Source of the DNA: Winogradskyella aurantiaca
GTDB lineage: Bacteria > Bacteroidota > Bacteroidia > Flavobacteriales > Flavobacteriaceae
Reading direction: 5' to 3'
Assembly: GCF_003362725.1 (NCBI RefSeq)
Contig: NZ_QKTV01000003.1
Span: 1 to 64,000, forward strand
DNA length: 64,000 bases
Position numbers and translations under genes: made by a program. Under the pieces are notes generated by a model. The model worked only from the letters and a program-made list of their open reading frames with translations. It had not been told where the DNA came from and searched no databases. Position 1 is the stretch's first letter; the number at the start of each line of letters is the position of its first letter. Shown one piece after another: positions 1-8,616 of the stretch.

Positions 1-629
1 TTACTGATGTTGATCCAGTATGTATAGATGCTAGTTCATTCCAACTTCAGGCAAGTCCTGCTGGTGGTACCTGGTCTGGTGATGTTGATGCCAATGGTAA
101 CTTCAATCCAGCTAATGGTTCTGGTTCCGCTACTTATACTTATAAAGACGGTAATGGTTGTGAGAACTCCGATACTGTTCAGATTACAGTTAACCCACTT
201 CCAGAGGTAAGTATTACTGATGTTGATCCAGTATGTATAGATGCTAGTTCATTCCAACTTCAGGCAAGTCCTGCTGGTGGTACCTGGTCTGGTGATGTTG
301 ATGCCAATGGTAACTTCAATCCAGCTAATGGTTCTGGTTCTGCTACTTATACTTATAAAGATGGTAATGGTTGTGAGAACTCCGATACTGTTCAGATTAC
401 AGTTAACCCACTTCCAGAGGTAAGTATTACTGATGTTGATCCAGTATGTATAGATGCTAGTTCATTCCAACTTCAGGCAAGTCCTGCTGGTGGTACCTGG
501 TCTGGTGATGTTGATGCCAATGGTAACTTCAATCCAGCTAATGGTTCTGGTTCTGCTACTTATACTTACGAAGATGGTAATGGTTGTGAGAACTCCGATA
601 CTGTTCAGATTACAGTTAATCCACTTCCA
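1..629 (+). repeat. Three tandem 213-bp coding repeats
   Basis: Units begin at or before 1, at 213 and at 426; the third runs to about 629. Each encodes a 71-residue Ig/PKD-like module running from ITDVDPVC to VNPLPEVS. Copies 1 and 2 differ by about two silent changes (TCC/TCT and GAC/GAT). Copy 3 carries a Lys-to-Glu change near TYTYEDGNGC. The array probably continues to the left. Such identity, including at silent sites, points to recent amplification or homogenisation. Confidence 0.93.
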
Positions 630-3600
630 ACGATTACTCCACAGACACCTGTTTGCTCTGAAGACCTTTTAACTTATTCTGTTGCATTCTCAAGTAATGG
701 AACAGTAACTGTAAAAGAAGATATCCAAGGTATTGTTGTTGCTAATGGTTCTGTATCTGGAATCCCTGCTGGTCAAAACATTACCCTTGTAGCCACTAGT
801 ACTGATCAATGTACAGCTGAAGCTATTATAACAGCTCCAGATTGTAGTTGTCCTGTAGTAGAAGTTCCTCAGGCCTCTGATCAGGCAGAGTGTGACTCTG
901 GTCAAACTCTTACTGCTTCGGCAACAGCTGGTAATGGTGAAGTCATTGACTGGTTCGATGCTCAGAACAATCCAGTACAAGATCCGTCATTAAGTAATGT
1001 TGGTATGGTTACTTATTTTGCGCAAGCAAGAAATACTACAACCAATTGTACTTCTGCTAAGATTCCTGTTAAACTTGAAATCTATGCACTTCCAGATGCA
1101 CCTGAGACAACACCACTGTCATATTGTATAGGTGAAACTCCTGATGATATTGAATCATCTGTTACAGCTACAGGAACTCTAAAATGGTATTCAGACGAGA
1201 ACGGTATCAATCAATTAGATGGAGCACCAAGCATTGATACAAACAGTGCTTCAGTTGAGACCTATTATGTTACTCAAATTGATGGTAACTCTTGTGAAAG
1301 TTTACCAACCATGATTCAGGTAACGGTTTACCCAGACCCAACAATTGAGATAATTTCTAAGGAATGTTCAGAAGATGCTTTAACCTATAGCATTACGTTT
1401 GAATCCAATGGAGAGGTAGAAAGTTCGGCCGGTGAAGTGGATAACGAGAATGGTATTGTTTCGGGCATTCCATCTGGTGAATCTGTATTACTTATGGTTG
1501 TTTCAGAGAATGAATGCGAAATCCAAGAGGAAGTTGAGGCAGAAGTGTGTACAGATGTACAACTAGACTTTAGTAGCTTCTGTTTTGAAGACGGTGCCTA
1601 TTTAGACTATGATGTTAAATTAATTGGTCTACCAGACGTAACAAGTTTTACCATTACCTGGAAAGACAATGATGGGGCCACAGTGGATACAGACGAAATA
1701 GAACTTGAGAATGGCATGGCTTCCGGTTGGATCCCATGGCCAGGAATAGTCTTAGATGAAAATGATGTGGTTATAGATTGGCCAGGTTGGGTATTAGAAG
1801 ACGACGTATGGGTAATGGGTGATGATGGATTTGAAGATCTAAGACCTACAGCTGATATTGAAGTTTCCTTTAACTCTGGAAACGGTGGACGCTTTATGGG
1901 ACCAAATGCTTCTCTTAATAATGAGGAGGATGGAGTTATGCCACAAGAGTTTAAGGTGGCCTACCCACCAGGAACACCTCAGTGTAACCCTAATCCACCT
2001 GAAGAAGATCCATGTGTATTATATGGTGGTATTGCCGATGATTTATATCAAGTTAAAGATCATACGAGAGAGGCTGAAAACTACAAACACAGTGTTTGGG
2101 TCAACGGATTCCCATGTCAAGGTGCTAAAGCCAACTTTAGTTTTGATGATGACATGTATAAAGGATACGCCTATACGCTATTAAGTAATGGAAACTTCGT
2201 AATTACTGGAACGGCGGTCTTAAGTGGAATCCAAAATAACAATTGTGAAGATGATTATGAAGGTTCTGTGTGGAGCGTGTATTTCGAGTTTGCACCTATT
2301 GAAGATATTTCAGGAGTAGATCCGTTTAGTGCTCATGGTTTTGACGACACTGGATTCCCTGAAGATCCAATCTGGGATTATTATGAACTCGTTCCTGGAA
2401 GAGGAGAAATGACTTTATTGGAAGGAGATTTTGAATATGATGCCATCACCTTCACTAAAATGGATAACGATTATGCCTTCCAGGTTGGTGATGGTGCCAA
2501 TGCTAAAAACAGTGGATTAGGGGCTGCTAGCTGGTTAAACTATACAGTTTGGAGTGATGGACAAGAAGCCTATTCTAATTCAGGTGCTATTCACGCCGAT
2601 ATTAATGTTAACCTTCACGAGATTATTTGTGAGCCAGTATTTGAAGAAGATCCAATTTGTGAGACTTATGCGTCGTTCTACGCACACAATGGACCTAACA
2701 ATGCTTCAAGTATCATTTATGGTGTTGAGTTTGAGAACGGAAATGCAACGTTCACCGAACTTATAGACATGGCACAATACGGAGCAAACTATAGAGTACA
2801 CATCTCATTTGATGAAGACATGAATATTCTATATACCGCTAGAAATGATGGATCCGAATTAATTTCGTTCGTCTACAACCCAGTAAGCCTTAAATGGCAA
2901 GAACTCAACAGAATCGAATTGGATGGAGTTCCTGGGGGTATTGTTCAGAATACATTCTTTAACGATATGGTGTACCTGGGCTCTAGTGTAACTAATGATA
3001 TTTATTCAGTTAACCCACTGACTGCTGCAGTTACGCATTACGATTTCACCAACTTGAATATTAATGGTGGTGACCTAGCGGTTAAGGATGGAAGAATGTT
3101 CTCTGCTAGTAGAAGTGGCAGAAAAATCTACTTATTAGATTTCGACTCACTAACTGGAAGCGTTATTAATAATAATCAGGGAACTCCAGCTCAGGTTAAC
3201 GGATTTGGATTATCACTTGGTGGAAACTTTGTAATGACTAATGATGGTGCTAACGTTGTCTATGTTCTTGACAATAACGGTGCTGAATTAGGATCTTATA
3301 ATGTCGTAGCCGATTTCGATCAATTAATGGATGGTGATTTTGCTGCAGGTTGTGTAGGTCGTGATGAAGATCCACAAGATCCATGTGAGGATTATAAAGC
3401 CTTCTATGCTGATCATAATGGTGGAGATACCCGTCTTTACGGTGTGTCACTGGATGACAACTCCTTAGTTGCTGACTTTGATTTCATTACTTCATTACCA
3501 TATCAGGCACATATAACACTGAATACTACAGATGGTTATGTCTATGCTGTTGATGAAGACGATAATAAAATCTATAAGATCAATCCTAATGGTGGTACTA

Positions 3601-4997
3601 CAGAAGATGTAATTACGCTTAATGCAACCGACGGATCGTCTATTAATTCTATCTATTGTATGGCCTTCTTTGAAGATAAGATCTATTTAGGCTCTGCTCA
3701 AAAAGACCAGATTTATGAAGTAGAATTGGATGGTGATTATTCAGTCATTGCTTCTGAAGTACCTGTACAAGGTGGTGATCTAATTTTCAGAAATAATAGA
3801 CTGTACCTAGCTACAAGGGCTCAAAACAAATTGTATTTCATTGCTGGTGGACCAGATAGTGAAATTCATGTAGGAGATATTGCAGGCAAAGTAAATGGAC
3901 TGGCATTAAATGCTTCTAATGAGTTCATAACTACCAACTATGGTCACAACAAAGTATATCGTTATGACGGAAATGGTGGAGCGCTTGCACCTTATACGGT
4001 GAGCGGTGATCTCACAACATTTAAAAATGGAGACTTGGCTTCCGGCTGTACTTCAGCTGATCCAGAACCATTGTGTGATGTTGCAACATTTGATAACCCA
4101 GGTGCTGAGGGTGCACAAATAGCTAAGGATGATCCTCAGAATAATGACTTCAATAATGGTTGGCATCAGTATTCTGCTAATCAGGAACCTTCTTGGTTAG
4201 GATGGTCTACAACTACTTCAATTGAAGTTCAGGAAACTGGTCGTATTGATGGTAACGATTCGTTCTGTGGTAATTTCCACTTCGAATTATTGAGTAGAGC
4301 AGAAGGTGATAACATGTATCAGGTAGTAACAACGCAGCCTAATACAACAGTTTATCTGAGCTTCTACCATAAGAAACGTAGACAAAACAACATAGTAAAT
4401 GTCATGGATGTTCTTGTAGGCTCTGAGTCTGACTTCGATCCAGAAGATCATTCAGAAAACACCACGTACGGCCTGTCGGTTGTTGAGACTATAGTAAGAA
4501 CCTGGGAAGATGGCTGGGAGTTTGTTCAAATTGCCATTGAGCCAGATAGTGATAGCACCGTTATTATGTTGAGAGGACAATCCGGTACCACAACTTCTGT
4601 AGGTAACTTAATTGATGATGTTTACATCGGATGTGAGATGCAAGAGGAGAGAGAGCCATGTAACGGAGACGATAACAATGATGTCCCACCATTAACTCCA
4701 CATGATGGCGCTTACTCAGATCTTATGATTGATGCAAGTCGTGTTAGTTTGTATCCAGTACCAGCTCATAGAGACTTATCAATTAAAATTGATAATAGTG
4801 GACAAAAGGTCACTGGAACATATTACATTACATCAATCAATGGTAGAACTGGGCATAAAGGAGAGATTCATGTCATTGATGGCGAGAGTGATATTGTTAA
4901 GGAAGATGTTTCTGATTTACCAGACGGTATGTATTTCTTAATGTTAGAAATAAATGGTCGTGTAATTTCTAAACAATTCATGAAAATATCCAACTAA
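1..4997 (+). CDS. Giant T9SS-secreted adhesin-like protein with Ig/PKD-like repeats (5' partial)
   Basis: The reading frame (codons starting at position 3) is open from the left edge to the stop at 4995-4997, giving about 1664 visible residues of a longer protein. It starts with three Cys-containing 71-residue Ig/PKD-like repeats, followed by further Ig-like modules up to about 1350. Two homologous modules (about 2650-3360 and 3365-4065) both begin with an acidic DPxC-like segment and end in a D/N-G-D-x-A-x-G-C motif; they look like propeller or lectin-like domains. A jelly-roll-like domain lies at 4075-4640. The last 84 residues, from VSLYPVPAHRD, match a type IX secretion C-terminal sorting domain, so export to the surface or medium is expected. 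Many D/N/E residues suggest calcium binding. An internal ATG at 1005 is not the true start. A role in adhesion or gliding is inferred from architecture. Confidence 0.85.
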   Translation, partial: TDVDPVCIDASSFQLQASPAGGTWSGDVDANGNFNPANGSGSATYTYKDGNGCENSDTVQITVNPLPEVSITDVDPVCIDASSFQLQASPAGGTWSGDVDANGNFNPANGSGSATYTYKDGNGCENSDTVQITVNPLPEVSITDVDPVCIDASSFQLQASPAGGTWSGDVDANGNFNPANGSGSATYTYEDGNGCENSDTVQITVNPLPTITPQTPVCSEDLLTYSVAFSSNGTVTVKEDIQGIVVANGSVSGIPAGQNITLVATSTDQCTAEAIITAPDCSCPVVEVPQASDQAECDSGQTLTASATAGNGEVIDWFDAQNNPVQDPSLSNVGMVTYFAQARNTTTNCTSAKIPVKLEIYALPDAPETTPLSYCIGETPDDIESSVTATGTLKWYSDENGINQLDGAPSIDTNSASVETYYVTQIDGNSCESLPTMIQVTVYPDPTIEIISKECSEDALTYSITFESNGEVESSAGEVDNENGIVSGIPSGESVLLMVVSENECEIQEEVEAEVCTDVQLDFSSFCFEDGAYLDYDVKLIGLPDVTSFTITWKDNDGATVDTDEIELENGMASGWIPWPGIVLDENDVVIDWPGWVLEDDVWVMGDDGFEDLRPTADIEVSFNSGNGGRFMGPNASLNNEEDGVMPQEFKVAYPPGTPQCNPNPPEEDPCVLYGGIADDLYQVKDHTREAENYKHSVWVNGFPCQGAKANFSFDDDMYKGYAYTLLSNGNFVITGTAVLSGIQNNNCEDDYEGSVWSVYFEFAPIEDISGVDPFSAHGFDDTGFPEDPIWDYYELVPGRGEMTLLEGDFEYDAITFTKMDNDYAFQVGDGANAKNSGLGAASWLNYTVWSDGQEAYSNSGAIHADINVNLHEIICEPVFEEDPICETYASFYAHNGPNNASSIIYGVEFENGNATFTELIDMAQYGANYRVHISFDEDMNILYTARNDGSELISFVYNPVSLKWQELNRIELDGVPGGIVQNTFFNDMVYLGSSVTNDIYSVNPLTAAVTHYDFTNLNINGGDLAVKDGRMFSASRSGRKIYLLDFDSLTGSVINNNQGTPAQVNGFGLSLGGNFVMTNDGANVVYVLDNNGAELGSYNVVADFDQLMDGDFAAGCVGRDEDPQDPCEDYKAFYADHNGGDTRLYGVSLDDNSLVADFDFITSLPYQAHITLNTTDGYVYAVDEDDNKIYKINPNGGTTEDVITLNATDGSSINSIYCMAFFEDKIYLGSAQKDQIYEVELDGDYSVIASEVPVQGGDLIFRNNRLYLATRAQNKLYFIAGGPDSEIHVGDIAGKVNGLALNASNEFITTNYGHNKVYRYDGNGGALAPYTVSGDLTTFKNGDLASGCTSADPEPLCDVATFDNPGAEGAQIAKDDPQNNDFNNGWHQYSANQEPSWLGWSTTTSIEVQETGRIDGNDSFCGNFHFELLSRAEGDNMYQVVTTQPNTTVYLSFYHKKRRQNNIVNVMDVLVGSESDFDPEDHSENTTYGLSVVETIVRTWEDGWEFVQIAIEPDSDSTVIMLRGQSGTTTSVGNLIDDVYIGCEMQEEREPCNGDDNNDVPPLTPHDGAYSDLMIDASRVSLYPVPAHRDLSIKIDNSGQKVTGTYYITSINGRTGHKGEIHVIDGESDIVKEDVSDLPDGMYFLMLEINGRVISKQFMKISN

Positions 4998-5021
4998 ATA
5001 ATTCAAAAACAGATATTTAAT

Positions 5022-5052
5022 AAAAACCACGCCTAATAAGCGTGGTTTTTTT
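5022..5052 (+). terminator. Rho-independent terminator after the adhesin gene
   Basis: An 11-bp stem (AAAAACCACGC pairing with GCGTGGTTTTT) encloses a 7-nt loop, with a T-run at 5046-5052. It starts 25 bp after the adhesin stop codon. Confidence 0.85.
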
Positions 5053-5155
5053 GTATCTTAAAGCGAAACCTAATCTTTATCATGTTTTTGGCCGTTGTTG
5101 GTTCGTACTTTTAATGTACGCATTTCACTGAAGTTTTAACTAAATCAAAGTTCAT

Positions 5156-7276
5156 ATGAAAGAATTCGACAACAAGCACATCAAAAATGTGGCTTTTGTT
5201 GGTGCCCACAGAGCCGGTAAAACAACACTTGCAGAGACCATGTTGTTTGAAGCCGGCTTAATTAACAGACGCGGCACTGTAGAACAGCAAAATACGGTTT
5301 CTGATTATCACGAATTTGAGCACCAACGCGGTGCTTCTGTTTTTGCTACCCCTTTGCATACAGAGTGGCGTAACTATAAAATCAACATTATAGATACGCC
5401 TGGATTGGATGATTTTATTGGAGAGATTATGTCCTCCATTCGGGTGGCAGATACAATTGTTACGGTTATCAATGCCAAACATGGAGCCGATATTGGTACT
5501 GAGATTATTTGGAATTATGTAGACAAGTACCACAAACCAACACTTTTTGTAATTAATAAGATTGATAGTGAAAAGGCCAAGTTTGATGAAAGTGTTGAAA
5601 ACTTAAAAAGTCTAGTAGGTAACAATGCGGTACTTATTCAATACCCCATTAATTTAGATGGAGCTCAGGCCATCATAGACGTACTGAAAATGAAGTGCTA
5701 TAAGTTTGGTCCCGAAGGTGGTAAGCCAGAAAAACTACCTATCCCAGAAGATCAGTTAGATCGTGCCAATTACTTGCATAACGAGCTCGTGGAGAAGGCC
5801 GCCGAGAATGATGAAGAACTCTTAGAACTCTTTTTTGATAAAGGTACTCTTAACGAAGACGAATTACGTCAAGGCTTAAAGCAAGGGATGCTTAACCACG
5901 ACGTATTTCCAGTGTTCTGCGTATCTGCTTTAAATGATATGGGAACTGGCCGTTTAATGGGATTCATTGATAATGTAGCACCTGCTGCGGCTGACTTAAA
6001 ACCTGAGCAAACTATTGAGGGGGGATTGGTAACCCCTAATCTAGAAGATGACACCTCACTCTTTATTTTCAAAACCATCTACCAACCAAATCTCGGGCAG
6101 ATTACCTTCTTTAAGGTGATGTCTGGCGAAGTGCACACCAACGATAAACTTTACAATACCAGAACCGGTGAGAGTGAAACCCTTAACCAACTCTACATCA
6201 TGGACGGTAAGGAAAAGCATCCAGTTCAAAAGTTAACTGTTGGCGATATTGGAGCCACAACTAAATTAAAATATACCGACACCAATGATACTCTGGCTAC
6301 TAAGGCCGAAGCAGGTACCATTAAACCTATTAAATTCCCTCAGCCACGTGTTTTAAAGGCCGTATTTGCAGAATCCAATTCAGATGAAGAGAAACTATCT
6401 GATGCCCTAAAACGCATACATAGTCAGGATTTTACAGTTGATCTCAGTTATAACAACGAGACACATCAAACCATTGTAGGAACGCAAGGAGAATTGCATC
6501 TAGCAACTCTCAATTGGATCTTGGAAAATATTTATGGTGTAAAAGCGCGTTTTGAAAATCCAAAAATATCCTATAGAGAAACCATTCAACGTAGTGCAAC
6601 GGCTAACTACCGGCACAAGAAACAGAGTGGGGGAGCTGGACAATTTGGTCAGGTACATTTAAAAATTGAACCCTGGTACGAAGGAATTCCAGAGCCAGAA
6701 GGCTTCTCACTTCGAGGAAAAGAAGTTGTGGACTTACCCTGGGACGGAAAATTAGTATTCTACAATTGCATAGTTGGCGGTGTCATCGATCAACGTTATT
6801 TGCCATCCATCATGAAGGGTATTTTGGAAGTCATGGAGAATGGACCATTAACTAATTCCTATGCTCGTGATATTAGAGTAATGGTTTATGATGGGAAAAT
6901 GCACTCCGTTGATTCCAATGATATTTCCTTTAAAATAGCAGGATCTCACGCCTTTAAAGAAGCATTTATAAATGCCAACCCTAAACTTCTAGAGCCAACA
7001 GAATTATTGACCTTAAGAGCTCCTGAAGAAATGGTAGGAGGAGTTATGACAGAACTACAGAGTAGACGTTCCATTATTCAAGGTATCGAGACTGAAGACC
7101 ATTATCAGGTATTACGATGTATCATACCAAGTGCTGAGATGTCTGACTTCTCAACACAACTGCGATCCCTCACACAAGGTAGAGCTACTTATACGACAAA
7201 ATCTGAAGGTTATAGTCCTGTCCCTGCACATGTGCAAAAAGAACTAATTAAAGAACAAGAATTAATAACAACATAA
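5156..7276 (+). CDS. Elongation factor G paralogue with degenerate GTPase motifs
   Basis: The 706-residue protein has the full EF-G layout: G domain (about 1-280), domain II with the usual FFKVMSGEV-type segment, and domains III-V, including a GQFGQVHLKIEP-like segment of domain IV. The P-loop is intact (GAHRAGKTT, 16-24), as are NKID (134-137) and SAL. The switch regions deviate: canonical RGIT is RGAS (58-61), and canonical DTPGHVDF is DTPGLDDF (80-87), so the GTPase-activating histidine is Leu84. This is probably not the housekeeping fusA. EF-G2 paralogues of Bacteroidetes have been reported to support translocation without GTP hydrolysis; applying that here is inference. The following small gene starts 10 bp downstream, so the two are probably co-transcribed. 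Confidence 0.88.
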   Translation: MKEFDNKHIKNVAFVGAHRAGKTTLAETMLFEAGLINRRGTVEQQNTVSDYHEFEHQRGASVFATPLHTEWRNYKINIIDTPGLDDFIGEIMSSIRVADTIVTVINAKHGADIGTEIIWNYVDKYHKPTLFVINKIDSEKAKFDESVENLKSLVGNNAVLIQYPINLDGAQAIIDVLKMKCYKFGPEGGKPEKLPIPEDQLDRANYLHNELVEKAAENDEELLELFFDKGTLNEDELRQGLKQGMLNHDVFPVFCVSALNDMGTGRLMGFIDNVAPAAADLKPEQTIEGGLVTPNLEDDTSLFIFKTIYQPNLGQITFFKVMSGEVHTNDKLYNTRTGESETLNQLYIMDGKEKHPVQKLTVGDIGATTKLKYTDTNDTLATKAEAGTIKPIKFPQPRVLKAVFAESNSDEEKLSDALKRIHSQDFTVDLSYNNETHQTIVGTQGELHLATLNWILENIYGVKARFENPKISYRETIQRSATANYRHKKQSGGAGQFGQVHLKIEPWYEGIPEPEGFSLRGKEVVDLPWDGKLVFYNCIVGGVIDQRYLPSIMKGILEVMENGPLTNSYARDIRVMVYDGKMHSVDSNDISFKIAGSHAFKEAFINANPKLLEPTELLTLRAPEEMVGGVMTELQSRRSIIQGIETEDHYQVLRCIIPSAEMSDFSTQLRSLTQGRATYTTKSEGYSPVPAHVQKELIKEQELITT

Positions 7277-7286
7277 ATAGACCGGT

Positions 7287-7667
7287 ATGCTAAGCAAAGT
7301 TATGTATTTAAGCGATCTTCAGTTCAATATTGATACCTGGAAGCGCGAATTACGATTTCATTTTAATGAAATGGATACCTTCCAGGAAAAACTAGAAGAA
7401 GCTGTTTCAAGAATTGAAGACCCTATTGCTCTAAAGAAATTAGAGATGTTTCAAAATAGAATTATGATAGAAAAGGACGCTATTTCTAAACTCATGCATC
7501 GATGTAAAAACAAAGCCATTAGCATTAGAAATGTTGATTTCAACGAATCTATTGACGGACGATTACAAACCGAGCAATACACCCTAAAAGATGATATGCG
7601 TACCTACATTAAATTGCATTACGATCTTAAAGAGGAAATGATGGATTATTTTCTCGAGGTGCTATAA
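7287..7667 (+). CDS. Small helical protein of unknown function downstream of the EF-G paralogue
   Basis: The 126-residue protein has no signal peptide or membrane segment. It is rich in Lys, Glu, Met and Leu with heptad-like spacing, so it is probably an all-alpha cytosolic protein with coiled-coil potential. It starts 10 bp after the EF-G paralogue and ends just before a strong hairpin, so the pair forms a closed unit. An alternative start is the ATG at 7305. I do not recognise the family. A partner role for the elongation factor is only a guess from position. Confidence 0.7.
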   Translation: MLSKVMYLSDLQFNIDTWKRELRFHFNEMDTFQEKLEEAVSRIEDPIALKKLEMFQNRIMIEKDAISKLMHRCKNKAISIRNVDFNESIDGRLQTEQYTLKDDMRTYIKLHYDLKEEMMDYFLEVL

Positions 7668-7685
7668 ATAGACTTCTAATCAATT

Positions 7686-7715
7686 AAAAAAGACCACGTT
7701 TTAGTGGTCTTTTTT
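7686..7715. terminator. Bidirectional terminator between convergent genes
   Basis: A perfect 12-bp stem (AAAAAAGACCAC with GTGGTCTTTTTT) encloses the loop GTTTTA. The A-run and T-run let it work in both directions. It sits between gene ends at 7667 (plus) and 7717 (minus). Confidence 0.88.
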
Positions 7716-7716
7716 A

Positions 7717-8607
7717 TTATTTGAGTATCGATTTTCCTTTATATAATACCTCTATTTCCTCCTTTGATAAACTCCTATTAAAGATGGATAACTCGTCAAA
7801 TAAACCAATATAGCTTAAGCCTAAATAGATATTGGATTCTTCCAGATTCCAGGTAAATGCATTACTTATGTTCTCACGGACACCAACAAAGTCTCCGTTA
7901 ACATAAAGTTCTGCCTTTCCATCAGGACTGTTTAACCCAGAGTAGTTGACCAAAACATGAGTCCATTCGTCTCTGTTAAAGGGTGGATCATCCATTCTAA
8001 CTAGCAAATCTAAGAACTTTGGATTTTCATTATCTGGCCCTTCAGGCTCAGGGTTCCAGGCATCTCTATCTTCTATCACTCCCAATCTAAAGGCTCTAGG
8101 TAATGTTTTAGTAAAGTCAACCCATATTGAGGCATCGTTATAGCTGACGTCTGTTATTTGAATAGGATCGCAGTAGCCAGGCTGTAAATCTTCGTTTGGA
8201 TTTAATTTCAACCAAAAGGATATGGCACCATTCCAATTAGTGCTATCATAAGCAATGTTTCCTCTACTCTTATAATAAATACTGCCTTTGGTCTTACCAC
8301 TGAATAACAAGGCACCATCAGTCTTACCAAGATTTTTAGAATGGGAAACCGAATCTTTGTGTAAGCCCACTATTGCTGAATCGGCTTCACGTCTATTCAT
8401 AACAGTATATAGCTTGGCATCCCCATTAGCTACATCAGCATCAATGCTCGTATCAAATGAGGCATATAGCGTTAATGCCTCTTTTAGATTATTTGAAATG
8501 GAAGATTCATCCATTCCATCCTCAATTTGGTTTGAGGACTTCTTTGTCTTGTTTCCACAGGATAATAGGACCAATGCTAAGACTAATATGACAAAACTAT
8601 TTTTCAT
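7717..8607 (-). CDS. LamG/concanavalin-like lipoprotein
   Basis: The 296-residue protein has a lipoprotein signal with the lipobox ending LLSC (Cys17). After a Lys/Ser-rich linker, the region from about residue 48 to 290 resembles a LamG/pentraxin-like jelly roll: it opens with LYASFDTS, carries the segment WTHVLVNYSG, and closes with IGLFDELSIFNRSLS, the typical ending of these domains. It starts 9 bp after the stop of the upstream acylase gene, so the two should be one transcript. A carbohydrate- or ligand-binding role at the envelope is inferred; no catalytic motif is visible. Confidence 0.8.
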   Translation of the reverse strand: MKNSFVILVLALVLLSCGNKTKKSSNQIEDGMDESSISNNLKEALTLYASFDTSIDADVANGDAKLYTVMNRREADSAIVGLHKDSVSHSKNLGKTDGALLFSGKTKGSIYYKSRGNIAYDSTNWNGAISFWLKLNPNEDLQPGYCDPIQITDVSYNDASIWVDFTKTLPRAFRLGVIEDRDAWNPEPEGPDNENPKFLDLLVRMDDPPFNRDEWTHVLVNYSGLNSPDGKAELYVNGDFVGVRENISNAFTWNLEESNIYLGLSYIGLFDELSIFNRSLSKEEIEVLYKGKSILK

Positions 8608-8616
8608 AAGATATAT

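Noticed and set aside
1-629. Possible CRISPR-like array
   Set aside because: The repeat is 213 bp, coding, and has no spacers.
28-672. Short frames of 60-72 codons repeated at 28, 241 and 454
   Set aside because: They are the alternative frame of the 213-bp repeats; the main frame is open to the left edge and continues into the adhesin.
5104-5120. Inverted repeat CGTAC-N7-GTACG before the EF-G paralogue
   Set aside because: Arms are only 5 bp and there is no supporting promoter element, so it is not called an operator.
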